Source: JBFAPK01 sp040676675 (GTDB lineage Bacteria; Actinomycetota; Actinomycetes; Mycobacteriales; Micromonosporaceae). Taken from it: DNA of 64,000 bases. Made by a program: the position numbers and the translations under genes. Below are positions 42,608 to 51,320 of the stretch, piece by piece (position 1 is the stretch's first letter; each line of letters begins with the position of its first letter). The notes under the pieces are model-generated. The model made no database searches, was not told the origin of the DNA, and saw only the letters and a program-made list of their open reading frames with translations. The stretch is taken from assembly GCF_040676675.1 (NCBI RefSeq), contig NZ_JBFAPK010000005.1, positions 197,960 to 261,959 of the forward strand, written 5' to 3'.

Positions 42608-44617
42608 TCATCCGGGCAGGTCGGCGGCGCAGCGGAAGCCCACCGACGACGAACGGGTCAGGCCGGCGCCGAGCAGCAGCAGCTTCACCGACGCCTGGGG
42701 CGGCTGCGGGCCGCCGTCGAAGTACCAGTCCGAGCCCTCCGCCCGGTACGCCGCGCCGCCCTTGACGATGACGAAGCGGGTACGCCCGTCGGTGTGCTCG
42801 CTCTCGGTCAGGTTCCACACCAGCGGCTCGGCCCGGGCCAGCAGCCCGGCCTCGGCGGCGACCTGCCACTCGTCCTCGGTCGGCAGCCGCAGCCCGGCCC
42901 AGGCGGCGTACGCCCGCGCGTCGGCCAGCTCGACGTGGGTGGCCGGCGCGTCGGCCGGACCCGGGAGAGTCTCGCTCTCCGACCAGGGCCAGCGCTCGGG
43001 GCGCGTCGGGCGGTAGCCGGTGGCGCGGACGAACGCGGCGTACTCGGCGTTGGTCACCTCGCGGGCGGCGATGGCGAACCGTCCCAGCCGTACGCTGCGG
43101 CGCAGGGTGGCGGTGTGGTGCAGCCGGGGCGGCAGCGGCTTCCACTCGTCCACGTACGGGGCCTCGCCGTAGAGGCCGGTCTCCCGTACCCGGTACCGGA
43201 CGACCAGTTCGCGCCGGCCGGCCGCGACCTCGACCATGCCGGCCGGTACCCGGTCGTGGACGGTGACCGGCGCGGGCACCCGCACGGCCGCGCGGGCCGG
43301 GAAGGTCGCATCATCGTCGGCCCCGACCGAGTCGGAGTCTGTCGCGGCGGAGGCCGGGGGCACGGCGGTCGCCAGCACGGCGGCGATGCCGCCGGCGGGG
43401 AGCGCGCCGCCGACGGCGACCCGGCCGTCCGGCCGCGCGGTCGGGGTCAGCTCGGCCCCGGTGACCAGGTCGAACCAGCGCCGCCCCGGCCGGTCCTCGG
43501 TGACCAGCCACGGCCCGTCGTGCGCCGCGCCCCGGTTCACCACCGTCCAGAGCGGCTCGTCGCCGTGCGTCCAGCGGGAGGCGTACACCTCGGTTCCCGG
43601 CGCGTGGTCGGCCAGCGGGACCCAGTCCTCGGCGCGCAGCCAGGCCGCGCGGTCGCGCCGCACCCGGCGCATCGCGCGCAGCAGCGCCCGGTCCCGGGCG
43701 TTCCAGCCGACCCAGACCCCGAAGACGCTCTCCCAGACCAGCACGCCGCAGCCGTTCAGCCAGGCCGAGTGCAGCTCGTCCAGGTGGCTGCGGTGCCAGC
43801 GGCGGGTGTGGTGCAGCACGTGCCGGCGCTCGAACCACTTGGCCCGCAGCACCCCCGGCACCGTCGAGTCGGCGAACCACTGCGCCCAGGACATGGCGTG
43901 GTCGGCGATCCGGGCCAGCGGCACCCGCGACTCGCCCTCCAGGACGATGGCGCTGCCGGGCGTACCGCCGCCGGGCGGCGTACCGAGCGCGTCCAGCGCG
44001 GCCCGCAGCTCGCCGGCGCCCTCCTTGAGGGTGTCGAGGAAGACCCCGTCCACGCCGAGCCGGCCGGCCAGCGCGGCCACCCCGGTCGCGTCGCTGTCGG
44101 GCTCCCGGCGGGTACCGGTGTCCCACGGGTTGTAGTCGACGAAGACGCGTACGCCCCGCCGCTGGAACGCCCGGACCACCTCGGGCAGCTCCGGCACGTC
44201 CCGGTAGAAGTCGAACTGGTTGCGGTCGTCCAGCCCGATCACCGGGTACGCGTGCCAGAGCACCACCCCGTCGAAGCCGCCGAAGTCCCGCTCCGCCTCG
44301 TCGAGGAACTCCTCGACGGTGAAGACGCCGCGCTCGTGGTCGTAGAGCGCCTCGTCCCAGAGCCAGGCGAGGCAGACGCTGAAGCAGTCCCCGGCGATGG
44401 TGTCGTAGTGGCCGCCGTCGTACGCCACCCGCTGCCGCGCCCCGGCCCGCCAGCGGTGCAGCCGCTCCCGCCAGGCGGGCCAGTCGGCCGGGTCGTCCGG
44501 CGCCGCGAAGATCTTCGCCTCGTCCAGCACCGACAGGTCGGCGCCGGGGTCGAGCGGTACCGCCGAGGGCAGGTCGATCGGCCTCGGCACGTACGGGTTG
44601 AAGCCGGGCAGGGTCAT
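42608..44617 (-). CDS. TIM-barrel glycoside-hydrolase-like domain fused to a SUMF1 (FGE-like) domain
   Basis: A 669-residue cytosolic protein. Residues ~1-400 resemble a TIM-barrel glycosidase (FDGVVLWHAYPVIGL, VRVFVDYNPWDTG, VDGVFLDTLKEG, IVLEGESRVPL). Residues ~480-669 are a SUMF1/FGE-sulfatase domain (REVTNAEYAAFVRATGY, LPTEDEWQVAAEAG, SVGFRCA). The two cysteines that bind copper in true formylglycine-generating enzymes are missing at the usual GGSYLC..SYC position, which here reads GGAAYRAEGSDW. It is therefore probably not a sulfatase activator. Overlaps with both neighbours fix it inside the operon. Confidence 0.78.
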   Translation of the reverse strand: MTLPGFNPYVPRPIDLPSAVPLDPGADLSVLDEAKIFAAPDDPADWPAWRERLHRWRAGARQRVAYDGGHYDTIAGDCFSVCLAWLWDEALYDHERGVFTVEEFLDEAERDFGGFDGVVLWHAYPVIGLDDRNQFDFYRDVPELPEVVRAFQRRGVRVFVDYNPWDTGTRREPDSDATGVAALAGRLGVDGVFLDTLKEGAGELRAALDALGTPPGGGTPGSAIVLEGESRVPLARIADHAMSWAQWFADSTVPGVLRAKWFERRHVLHHTRRWHRSHLDELHSAWLNGCGVLVWESVFGVWVGWNARDRALLRAMRRVRRDRAAWLRAEDWVPLADHAPGTEVYASRWTHGDEPLWTVVNRGAAHDGPWLVTEDRPGRRWFDLVTGAELTPTARPDGRVAVGGALPAGGIAAVLATAVPPASAATDSDSVGADDDATFPARAAVRVPAPVTVHDRVPAGMVEVAAGRRELVVRYRVRETGLYGEAPYVDEWKPLPPRLHHTATLRRSVRLGRFAIAAREVTNAEYAAFVRATGYRPTRPERWPWSESETLPGPADAPATHVELADARAYAAWAGLRLPTEDEWQVAAEAGLLARAEPLVWNLTESEHTDGRTRFVIVKGGAAYRAEGSDWYFDGGPQPPQASVKLLLLGAGLTRSSSVGFRCAADLPG

Positions 44618-45699
44618 CGTGGGCTCACCCCGTAGCTCCGCGCGGCGAGCGCGTCGATCTCGTCCCGGGTGGGCAGGGCGCTGGAGGCGCCGGGCCGCTG
44701 GGCGCAGGCGGCGCCCGCCGCGCAGGCCCAGCGCAGCGCCGCCGTGACCGCCGCCGGTTCGGTCGGTCCGCCGCGCTCGGCCCAGGCCACGGCGAGCGCG
44801 GCGGTGAAGGCGTCCCCGGCGGCGGTGGTGTCGACCGCCTCGATCCGGGGCGCCGGGACCGCCAGCCGCAGCCCGGTCCGGTCGGCGTACCGCACGCCCC
44901 GGGCGCCGAGCGTCAGCGCGACGCGGGGCACCACCAGCAGCAGCGCGTCGAGCAGCCCCGCCAGCGCGGAGTCGTTCCCGGCCGGGTCCGCCGGCTGAGC
45001 CTCGTTCCCGGCCGGGTCCGCCGGCCGAGCCTCGTTCCCGGCCGGGTCCGCCGGCTGAGCCTCGTTCCCGGCCGAGTCCGCCGATTCCGCCGGCGCCCCC
45101 GTGCCGCCGGCGGAATCGGCGAGTCCGGCGACCACGCCGGCCTCGACCTCGTTGACCACCAGCAGGTCGACCAGGTCGAGCAGGTCGGCCGGGAGCGGCC
45201 GGGCCGGCGCGGCGTTGAGGACGAACGTGGTACCGGCCGCGCGGGCCCAGCCGGCGGCCTGCCGTACCGCCGGCAGCGGGATCTCCAACTGGCAGAGGAG
45301 TACGTCCGCCGCGGCGACCGCCGCCCGGTCCTGCTCGGTCAGCGTGGTCAGCTCGCCGTTGGCGCCGGGCGCCACCACGATGAAGTTCTCCGCCGCGGCG
45401 TCGACCGCGATCAGCGCCACCCCGGACGGGCCGGGCACCCCGCGCAGCCGCTCCAGGCGTACCCCGGCGGCGGCCAGGTTCTCGCGCAGCTGGTCGGCGA
45501 AGCCGTCCTGGCCGACCGCGCCGACGAAGGCGCAGTCGGCGCCCGCTCGGGCGGCGGCGACGGCCTGGTTGGCGCCCTTGCCGCCCGGTACGGTGCTGAA
45601 CCCGTTGCCGAGGACGGTCTCCCCCGGTCGGGGCAGCGTCGGGGTGGTCACCACCAGGTCGAGGTTGGCGCTGCCGACCACCACCACCCGCGCCGTCAC
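44614..45699 (-). CDS. PfkB-family carbohydrate kinase (ribokinase-like) with an expanded loop
   Basis: A 361-residue kinase: VVVGSANLDLVVTTPTLPRP, PGGKGANQAVAAARAG and the catalytic signature DTTAAGDAFTAALAVAW, as in ribokinases. After VVNEVEAGVVAGL an insertion of ~35 residues consists of repeated NEAQPADPAG units, encoded by the 30-bp tandem repeat at 44972-45082. GTG 45699 overlaps the stop before it (GTGA). Its likely substrate is the sugar released by the neighbouring glycohydrolases. Confidence 0.9.
   Translation of the reverse strand: MTARVVVVGSANLDLVVTTPTLPRPGETVLGNGFSTVPGGKGANQAVAAARAGADCAFVGAVGQDGFADQLRENLAAAGVRLERLRGVPGPSGVALIAVDAAAENFIVVAPGANGELTTLTEQDRAAVAAADVLLCQLEIPLPAVRQAAGWARAAGTTFVLNAAPARPLPADLLDLVDLLVVNEVEAGVVAGLADSAGGTGAPAESADSAGNEAQPADPAGNEARPADPAGNEAQPADPAGNDSALAGLLDALLLVVPRVALTLGARGVRYADRTGLRLAVPAPRIEAVDTTAAGDAFTAALAVAWAERGGPTEPAAVTAALRWACAAGAACAQRPGASSALPTRDEIDALAARSYGVSPR
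44972..45082. repeat. In-frame 30-bp tandem repeat in the kinase gene
   Basis: Three complete 30-bp units starting TCGTTCCCGGCCGGGTCCGC (44972, 45002, 45032) plus 21 bp of a fourth. Unit 2 differs from units 1 and 3 at one base. It stays in frame and adds ten residues per unit. Confidence 0.92.
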
Positions 45700-47072
45700 G
45701 ACCGCACCCCCGCGTCCGGGCCGAGTCGAGCGGTGCGCTCGGCCAGCTCGGCGAAGCCGATCCCGTCGAAGCCGGCGATGCTGCTGCGCAGCCGGCCGCG
45801 CAGCGGACCGGTCCACTCGGGCGGCAGGGCGGCGGCGCCGGTCAGCGCCCCGGTGACCGAGCCGACCGTCGCGCCGGTGGAGTCGGTGTCCCAGCCGCCG
45901 CTGACCACCGCGCAGATCGACCGGACCAGGTCGCCCCGGCCGTACGCGAGCGCGGCGGCGACCAGGGCGGCGTTGTTGCGTACGTGCACCCAGTGCAGGT
46001 GGCCGTGCCGCTCGTAGAGGGCGTCCAGCACCGTCTCCCAGTCGCTGGCACCGGCACCGAGCGCCCGCGCCTCGCGTACCGCCGCCGTGAAGCGGCTGTT
46101 CGGCGGCAGGACCGACTCGCCCGCGTCCAGCACGGTCTCCACGTCCGGGGCGACCACCGCGGCGGCGGTCAGCGCCGCCACCCAGAGCGCCCCGTAGACG
46201 CCGGCCCGGACGTGGCTGACGACCGCGTCCCGGTACGCCATCTCCGCCGCCCGGTCCGGCCGGCCGGGGTTGACCCAGCCGTACACGTCGGTGCGGATCT
46301 GCGCGCCGATCCACTCCCGGAACGGGTTGTGCCGCAGCGCGGTGGCCGGCGGGGTCAGCCCGAGCAGCAGGTTGCGGTACGCCACCCGCTCGGCCGTGAA
46401 GACCCGCCCGCCGGGCAGCCAGTCCAGCCACGCCTGGGCCACGTCGTCGCTGTCGAAGTCCCGCCCGGCGGTCTCCAGCACCCGCAGCGCCAGCAGCGCG
46501 AAGTTGAGGTCGTCGTCCTCGGGCATGCCGTCGATGTTCTCGGCGAGGCTGGTCGGCGCGCTGCGCCGGTTCCACGGCCAGCGGGCCGCCACCTCGGCCG
46601 GCAGGCCGGCGGCGGTGAAGTAGCCGGCGAGCGGCCACCGCCCGGTGGCGGTCAGGATCTCCCGGATGCCCTGCCGGGGGATCTTCTCGACCGGCTTGCC
46701 GAGCACGCAGCCGACCGCCCGGCCCAGCCAGGCGCCGTGCAGCCGGTCCGGGTCGGCCGGGCCGGCCGGCAGCGGGTACCGCTCCGGCCAGCCGGCCCGG
46801 ATCTCGTCCAGCTCCTGCGGCTCGTCGGCCGAGGCCACGGCCGGCAGCGCGTCGCAGACGTCCAGCAGCCGCGCCGCCAGGGCCCGCAGGCCCGGGTCGG
46901 CGGGGGCCGGCGAGGCCCCGCCGACCGGCGGTACGGTGCTGCCGCCGGCCGCCGCCCAGCGCTCGGCCACCACGGAGACGTCGCGCCCCTCGTCGGCGCT
47001 GGCGGCCAGCTCGTGCGGCAGCAGGTCCTCCGGCTGCACCCAGGTGAGCCGCAGGCGCCCGGCCGCGCTCAC
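45696..47072 (-). CDS. ADP-ribosylglycohydrolase family protein, divergent type with N-terminal extension
   Basis: A 458-residue protein. About 110 residues (VSAAGRLRLTWVQPEDLLPH...) precede the ARH domain, which begins DRLHGAWLGRAVGCVLGKPVE. The first metal motif is PEDDDLNFALL, which keeps the acidic pair but lacks the usual S/TDDT. The second is canonical (SGGWDTDSTGATVGS). The domain also has HVRNNAALVAAAL. Size and motif differ from its neighbour at 47069, so the two probably act on different bonds or substrates. GTG 47072 overlaps the upstream stop. Confidence 0.86.
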   Translation of the reverse strand: MSAAGRLRLTWVQPEDLLPHELAASADEGRDVSVVAERWAAAGGSTVPPVGGASPAPADPGLRALAARLLDVCDALPAVASADEPQELDEIRAGWPERYPLPAGPADPDRLHGAWLGRAVGCVLGKPVEKIPRQGIREILTATGRWPLAGYFTAAGLPAEVAARWPWNRRSAPTSLAENIDGMPEDDDLNFALLALRVLETAGRDFDSDDVAQAWLDWLPGGRVFTAERVAYRNLLLGLTPPATALRHNPFREWIGAQIRTDVYGWVNPGRPDRAAEMAYRDAVVSHVRAGVYGALWVAALTAAAVVAPDVETVLDAGESVLPPNSRFTAAVREARALGAGASDWETVLDALYERHGHLHWVHVRNNAALVAAALAYGRGDLVRSICAVVSGGWDTDSTGATVGSVTGALTGAAALPPEWTGPLRGRLRSSIAGFDGIGFAELAERTARLGPDAGVRS

Positions 47073-48202
47073 GCGAGCCCCGCGAAGCGGTCGGCCCGGC
47101 GGCGGAACCGGTCCCGGTCGCGGGCGAAGACCTCGCCGGCGACCTCGGCCAGGGCGCGGGCCGGGGCCACCAGATCGGTGCGGGACGCCCGCGCCACCGT
47201 GGCCGACCAGTCGTCCGGCACCGAGGCCGCGCCGCCCAGCGCGCCCGCGATGGCGCCGGCCATGGTGGCGGTCGAGTCGGCGTCGCGGCCGTAGTTGACC
47301 GCGCCGAGCACCGCCGGGCGCAGCTCGCCCTTCGCCACGACCAGCATGCCGAGCGCCACCGGCAGCTCCTCGATCGCGTGCAGCCGGCTCGGCCGCCGCG
47401 CGCCGAGGCCGGGGCTGCGGTAGTCCTCGCCGACCGTGTCGTACGGGGCCACGGCGGCGCGCAGCGGCCCGATCGCCTCGCGCCAGTCGTCGTACCCCCG
47501 CGCGGCCTCGACCACGGCCTCGACCGCGGCCCGGGTGCCGTCGCGGCCCAGCTCCAGCGCGGCGGCGACCACGTCGTCCACGGTCGCGCCGGGCGCCATC
47601 GCGGCGGCCACCGCGGCGGCGAAGACCGCCGCGGCCTCCCGCCCGTAGCTGTGCTGGTGGGCGCCGGCGACCTCGACCGCCTCGGCGTACGCCCCGGCGG
47701 GGTCGCCCGCGTTCACGACCCCGACCGGGGCCATGTACATGGCGGCGCCGCAGTTGACGATGTTGCCGACGCCGGCCTCGCGCGGGTCGGCGTGCGCGTG
47801 GTGCAGGCGGGTGACCAGCCACCGCTCGGCCGCGGCCAGGCGGTGGAAGGTCAGCCCCTCCCGTTCCAGGTCCGGCAGGTAGACCACCCGCTCGATCAGG
47901 TCGGGCACGAGCAGCTCCGCCACGTCGTACGCGTCGAGATGGTCGCGCTTGCGCGCGTACGCCCGTACCAGCGCGTGGGTCATCAACGTGTCGTCGGTGA
48001 TGTGCCCGTCGCCCTTGTGGTACGGCGCCATCGGCCGGGCGGTGGCCCAGTCGGCGTGGAACGGGGGCGCGATGCCCTCGACCCAACCGCCGTACCGGGC
48101 CCGGATCTGCTCGGGCAGCGCCGTTTCGGTGGCACCGCCGAGGGCGTCGCCCACGGCGGCGCCGACCAGGCAGCCGACCGACTTGTCGAGCAAGAGTTCC
48201 AT
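47069..48202 (-). CDS. ADP-ribosylglycohydrolase, canonical type
   Basis: A 377-residue protein with VGAAVGDALGGATE, canonical first metal motif HITDDTLMTHALV, NIVNCGAAMYMAPVG and second motif NYGRDADSTATMAGAIAG. It lies 2 bp after the binding-protein gene and overlaps the second ARH gene. Being in a sugar-import operon, it is more likely a catabolic N- or O-glycosidase for a ribosylated nutrient than a protein de-ADP-ribosylating enzyme, but this is inference. Confidence 0.88.
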   Translation of the reverse strand: MELLLDKSVGCLVGAAVGDALGGATETALPEQIRARYGGWVEGIAPPFHADWATARPMAPYHKGDGHITDDTLMTHALVRAYARKRDHLDAYDVAELLVPDLIERVVYLPDLEREGLTFHRLAAAERWLVTRLHHAHADPREAGVGNIVNCGAAMYMAPVGVVNAGDPAGAYAEAVEVAGAHQHSYGREAAAVFAAAVAAAMAPGATVDDVVAAALELGRDGTRAAVEAVVEAARGYDDWREAIGPLRAAVAPYDTVGEDYRSPGLGARRPSRLHAIEELPVALGMLVVAKGELRPAVLGAVNYGRDADSTATMAGAIAGALGGAASVPDDWSATVARASRTDLVAPARALAEVAGEVFARDRDRFRRRADRFAGLA

Positions 48203-48204
48203 GA

Positions 48205-49497
48205 CTACCTCAGGACCTGCTTCCCACCGTCGACCAGCTGGGTACCGAGCTGGTCGATCGAGATCTTGTTGGCGAAGTACTGCTGGAGCGCCGGGGTGGC
48301 GTACTTGGTCTTCCACTCCGGGTAGGCGTCCAGCTTCTGGAACGGGGCCACGGTCAGGTCCTTGGCGCTGTCCGCGGCGACGTCCCAGCCCTGCTTGCCG
48401 CCGGTCGACTTCACCAGCTCGGCGTTGGCCTGCGTACCGGTCGGCACCAGCCAGTCGCCGTGGGCGAGGATCGCCATGTTGGTCGGGTTGAGGAAGTACT
48501 CCAGGAACTGCGCCGCCTGCTTCTGGTGCTTCGAGTCCGCCGAGATCGACAGCGTCTGCGGGTTGGCGGCCTGGTTGGCCGAGGTGCCCTTGATCGGCGG
48601 CAGGGTCACCCAGTCGAAGCCGGCCGGGGCCTGCTCCACCATCTGCTGCCGCAGCGAGACCGAGCCGGGGATCATCGCGTACTTGCCGGCGAAGAAGCCG
48701 GGCAGGGTGTCCGCGCCGCTCATGCCGAGCGCGTCCGGCGCGGCGCTCTTGTCGGTGTAGAGCATGTCGTGGATGCGCTTGGGGACCTCGCGCTCGGGGG
48801 CGCCGACGCGTACCTCGGTCTTGCCCCCGTCGGTGTAGAAGTACTTGCCGTCGAAGTTGAGCGCCAGGTTCATCACCCGGTTGGTCGGGGACTTCAGCGC
48901 CCACGCCGCCCCGTACCGGCCGGGCCCGGTCAGTTTCTTCGCGTTGGCCTGGAACTCGTCCCAGGTCCAGCCGCCGTCGGCCGGCGGTACGGCGATGTTG
49001 GCCGCGTCGAGCAGCTTCTTGTTGGCGATGACGACCTGCGACTCCAGCAGGAACGGCGCCCCGGTGACCTTGCCGTCGAAGGTGGCGGTGTCCCAGATGC
49101 CCTTGTCGATCTGGTCCTTGAAGCTGTCGGAGAGCAGAGAAGAAAGGTCGGCGAGGTAGCCCTGCTTGCTGAACTCACCGATCGAGGCCGCCTCGTAGTG
49201 GATGATGTCCGGCGCGTCGCCGCCCTCGAACGAGGTCAGCAACTGGTCGTGTACGGAGTTCCAGTCGCCCTGGACGTACTCCACCTGGATGTCCGGGTGG
49301 TCGGCGTTCCACTTGGCGACCAGGTCCTTGTTGGCCTGGAGCGACTCCTTCTGCCAGGCGAGGCTGAGGAAACGCAGCTTGACCGGTCCGGAGCTGTCGC
49401 CGGAGTCGCCCCCGCCGCACGCGGCGAGGGTGCTCAGCCCGACGACGCCCGCCACCGCCGCGGCGGCGAGTCTGCGGTCGAATCTCGGTAGACGCAC
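48205..49497 (-). CDS. ABC transporter sugar-binding lipoprotein (family 1)
   Basis: A 430-residue extracytoplasmic binding protein: lipobox LAAC (C27), then the cluster B/MalE-like fold (KLRFLSLAWQKESLQ ... EGGDAPDIIHYEAASIGEFS ... WTWDEFQANAKKL ... PGFFAGKYAMIPGS). GTG 49497 follows GAGGAGG. It captures the operon's substrate, which is probably a sugar or glycoside. Confidence 0.93.
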   Translation of the reverse strand: MRLPRFDRRLAAAAVAGVVGLSTLAACGGGDSGDSSGPVKLRFLSLAWQKESLQANKDLVAKWNADHPDIQVEYVQGDWNSVHDQLLTSFEGGDAPDIIHYEAASIGEFSKQGYLADLSSLLSDSFKDQIDKGIWDTATFDGKVTGAPFLLESQVVIANKKLLDAANIAVPPADGGWTWDEFQANAKKLTGPGRYGAAWALKSPTNRVMNLALNFDGKYFYTDGGKTEVRVGAPEREVPKRIHDMLYTDKSAAPDALGMSGADTLPGFFAGKYAMIPGSVSLRQQMVEQAPAGFDWVTLPPIKGTSANQAANPQTLSISADSKHQKQAAQFLEYFLNPTNMAILAHGDWLVPTGTQANAELVKSTGGKQGWDVAADSAKDLTVAPFQKLDAYPEWKTKYATPALQQYFANKISIDQLGTQLVDGGKQVLR

Positions 49498-49544
49498 CTG
49501 TGGTGCCTCCTCTACTGGTGGGGGTGGGTGGTGGGTGGGACGGA

Positions 49545-50384
49545 TCAGCCCTTGACGGCGCCGGCCAGCGACCCGGAGGAGAGCCGGCGCTGCATGACGG
49601 CGAAGAAGACCAGGCTCGGCAGGGTGGCGAGCAGCGAGCCCGCCGCGAGCGGCCCGAGCCGGGCCGTGCCCTCGATGCCGACGAACCGGGCCAGGGCCAC
49701 GGGCAGCGTCGCCAGCTCGGGCGTCTTGATCAGTACGAGGGCGAAGAAGAACTCGTTCCAGGCGGAGATGAACGAGAAGAGCGCGGTGGCGACCAGCCCG
49801 GGTGCGAGCAGCGGGAAGACCACCCGACGCAGCACCTGCAGCCGGGTGGCGCCGTCGACCGAGGCGGCCTCCTCCAACTCGCGCGGGATGTTGCGGACGA
49901 AGCCCTGCAGCATCCAGAGCGCGAACGGCAGCGCCCAGACCACGTAGATCAGGATCAGCCCGGCGTGCGTGTTGGCGAGCCCCGCCTGCCGCAGCACCAG
50001 GAAGATCGGGATGATCAGCAGTACGAACGGGAAGAGCTGGGAGAGCAGCACCCAGCCCAGCGCCACCGTGCCGAGCCGGGTGCGGAACCGGGCCAGCGCG
50101 TACGCCGCCGGCGTGGCGACCAGCACGGTCAGCACCGCCGAGGCGAGCGAGACCTGGAGGCTGTTCCAGGCCGCCCGGCCGAGGTTCTGCTCGGTGAAGG
50201 CCTGGACGAAGTTCGACAGGGTCGGGTGCACCGGTATCAGGGTCGGGTGCAGCTTGACCAGCTCGCGCGGGGGCTTGAACGAGGTGGAGAGCAACCAGAC
50301 CAGGGGAAAGGCCAGGAAGACCAGGTACGCCAGCAGGGCCAGGTACTGCAACGCCCGGCCCAGCCGGCTCGGCTTGCCGTACAT
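49545..50384 (-). CDS. ABC sugar transporter permease (MalG type)
   Basis: A 279-residue protein with six membrane helices and the EAA loop EEAASVDGATRLQVLRRVV. It begins directly after the stop of the other permease gene. No ATPase gene is in the operon, so it probably shares a housekeeping MsiK-like ATPase, as is usual in actinobacteria. Confidence 0.94.
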   Translation of the reverse strand: MYGKPSRLGRALQYLALLAYLVFLAFPLVWLLSTSFKPPRELVKLHPTLIPVHPTLSNFVQAFTEQNLGRAAWNSLQVSLASAVLTVLVATPAAYALARFRTRLGTVALGWVLLSQLFPFVLLIIPIFLVLRQAGLANTHAGLILIYVVWALPFALWMLQGFVRNIPRELEEAASVDGATRLQVLRRVVFPLLAPGLVATALFSFISAWNEFFFALVLIKTPELATLPVALARFVGIEGTARLGPLAAGSLLATLPSLVFFAVMQRRLSSGSLAGAVKG

Positions 50385-51320
50385 CTAGTTCGCCTCCCGG
50401 AGCCGGCGGCGCAGGTACACCGCGAGCAGGGCCACAATGATCAGGACCATGGCGTTGCCGAGCGCCGCCGCGTAGCCGTAGTTGCCGTAGCGGAACGCCT
50501 CCTCGTACGCGAAGAGCATCGGCAGCATGGTCCGGCCGCCCGGCCCACCGTTGGTGAGCACGTAGACCAGCCCGAACGAGTTGAAGTTCCAGATGAAGTC
50601 CAGCGACGTGATCGCCACGATCACCGGGGCGAGCGCCGGCAGGGTCACCCCGCGGAAGCGCTGCCAGGTGCCGGCGCCGTCCACGGCGGCGGCCTCGTGC
50701 AGCTCGCGCGGCACCCCCTGCAACCCCGCCAGCAGTACGACCGCGGTCTGCGGCAGCCCGGCCCAGACGCCGACGATGATCACTGCGGGGAGCGCGGTGC
50801 CGAAGTCGCCGAGCCAGTTGGTCCGCAGCGCGTCCGCGCCGAGCCGGTGCAGCAGCTCGTTGAGCAGCCCGGCGTCGGGGTGGTAGACGAGCCGCCAGAG
50901 GATGCCGACCACCACGGGCGGCATCGCCCAGGGCACGACGGCCAGCACCCGGGCCACCCCACGGAACCGCAGCTGCTGGTTGAGCAGCAGCGCCAGCCCG
51001 AGGGCGAGCAGGAACTGGAGCGCGGTCACCCCGAACGCCCAGACCAGTCCGATCCGGAACGACCCCCAGAAGAGCGAGTCGTGCAGCATCTCCCGGTAGT
51101 TCTCCAGCCCGGTGAAGCTGATCGTGACGTTGCGTCCGGCGCGGGCGTCGGTGAAGCCGAGGTAGATGCCGCGCAGCAGCGGGAAGACCGAGAGCACCAC
51201 CACGGGCAGCAGCGACGGGAGCAGCAGCAGGTAGACCGTCGTACGGTCGGAGCGCGCCCGCCCCCGCCCACCCGGCCGGCGGGACGGTGCCTCGGGACGC
51301 GGCTCGGTCAGCGTGGTCAC
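50385..51320 (-). CDS. ABC sugar transporter permease (MalF type)
   Basis: A 311-residue protein with a basic cytosolic head, six membrane helices and the EAA loop HEAAAVDGAGTWQRFRGVT. GTG 51320 overlaps the lacI-type gene stop (GTGA). It forms the channel with the MalG-type permease. Confidence 0.94.
   Translation of the reverse strand: MTTLTEPRPEAPSRRPGGRGRARSDRTTVYLLLLPSLLPVVVLSVFPLLRGIYLGFTDARAGRNVTISFTGLENYREMLHDSLFWGSFRIGLVWAFGVTALQFLLALGLALLLNQQLRFRGVARVLAVVPWAMPPVVVGILWRLVYHPDAGLLNELLHRLGADALRTNWLGDFGTALPAVIIVGVWAGLPQTAVVLLAGLQGVPRELHEAAAVDGAGTWQRFRGVTLPALAPVIVAITSLDFIWNFNSFGLVYVLTNGGPGGRTMLPMLFAYEEAFRYGNYGYAAALGNAMVLIIVALLAVYLRRRLREAN

Noticed and set aside
42608..44617. Calling the SUMF1 domain a formylglycine-generating enzyme
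   Set aside because: The catalytic cysteine pair is absent and no sulfatase gene is nearby.
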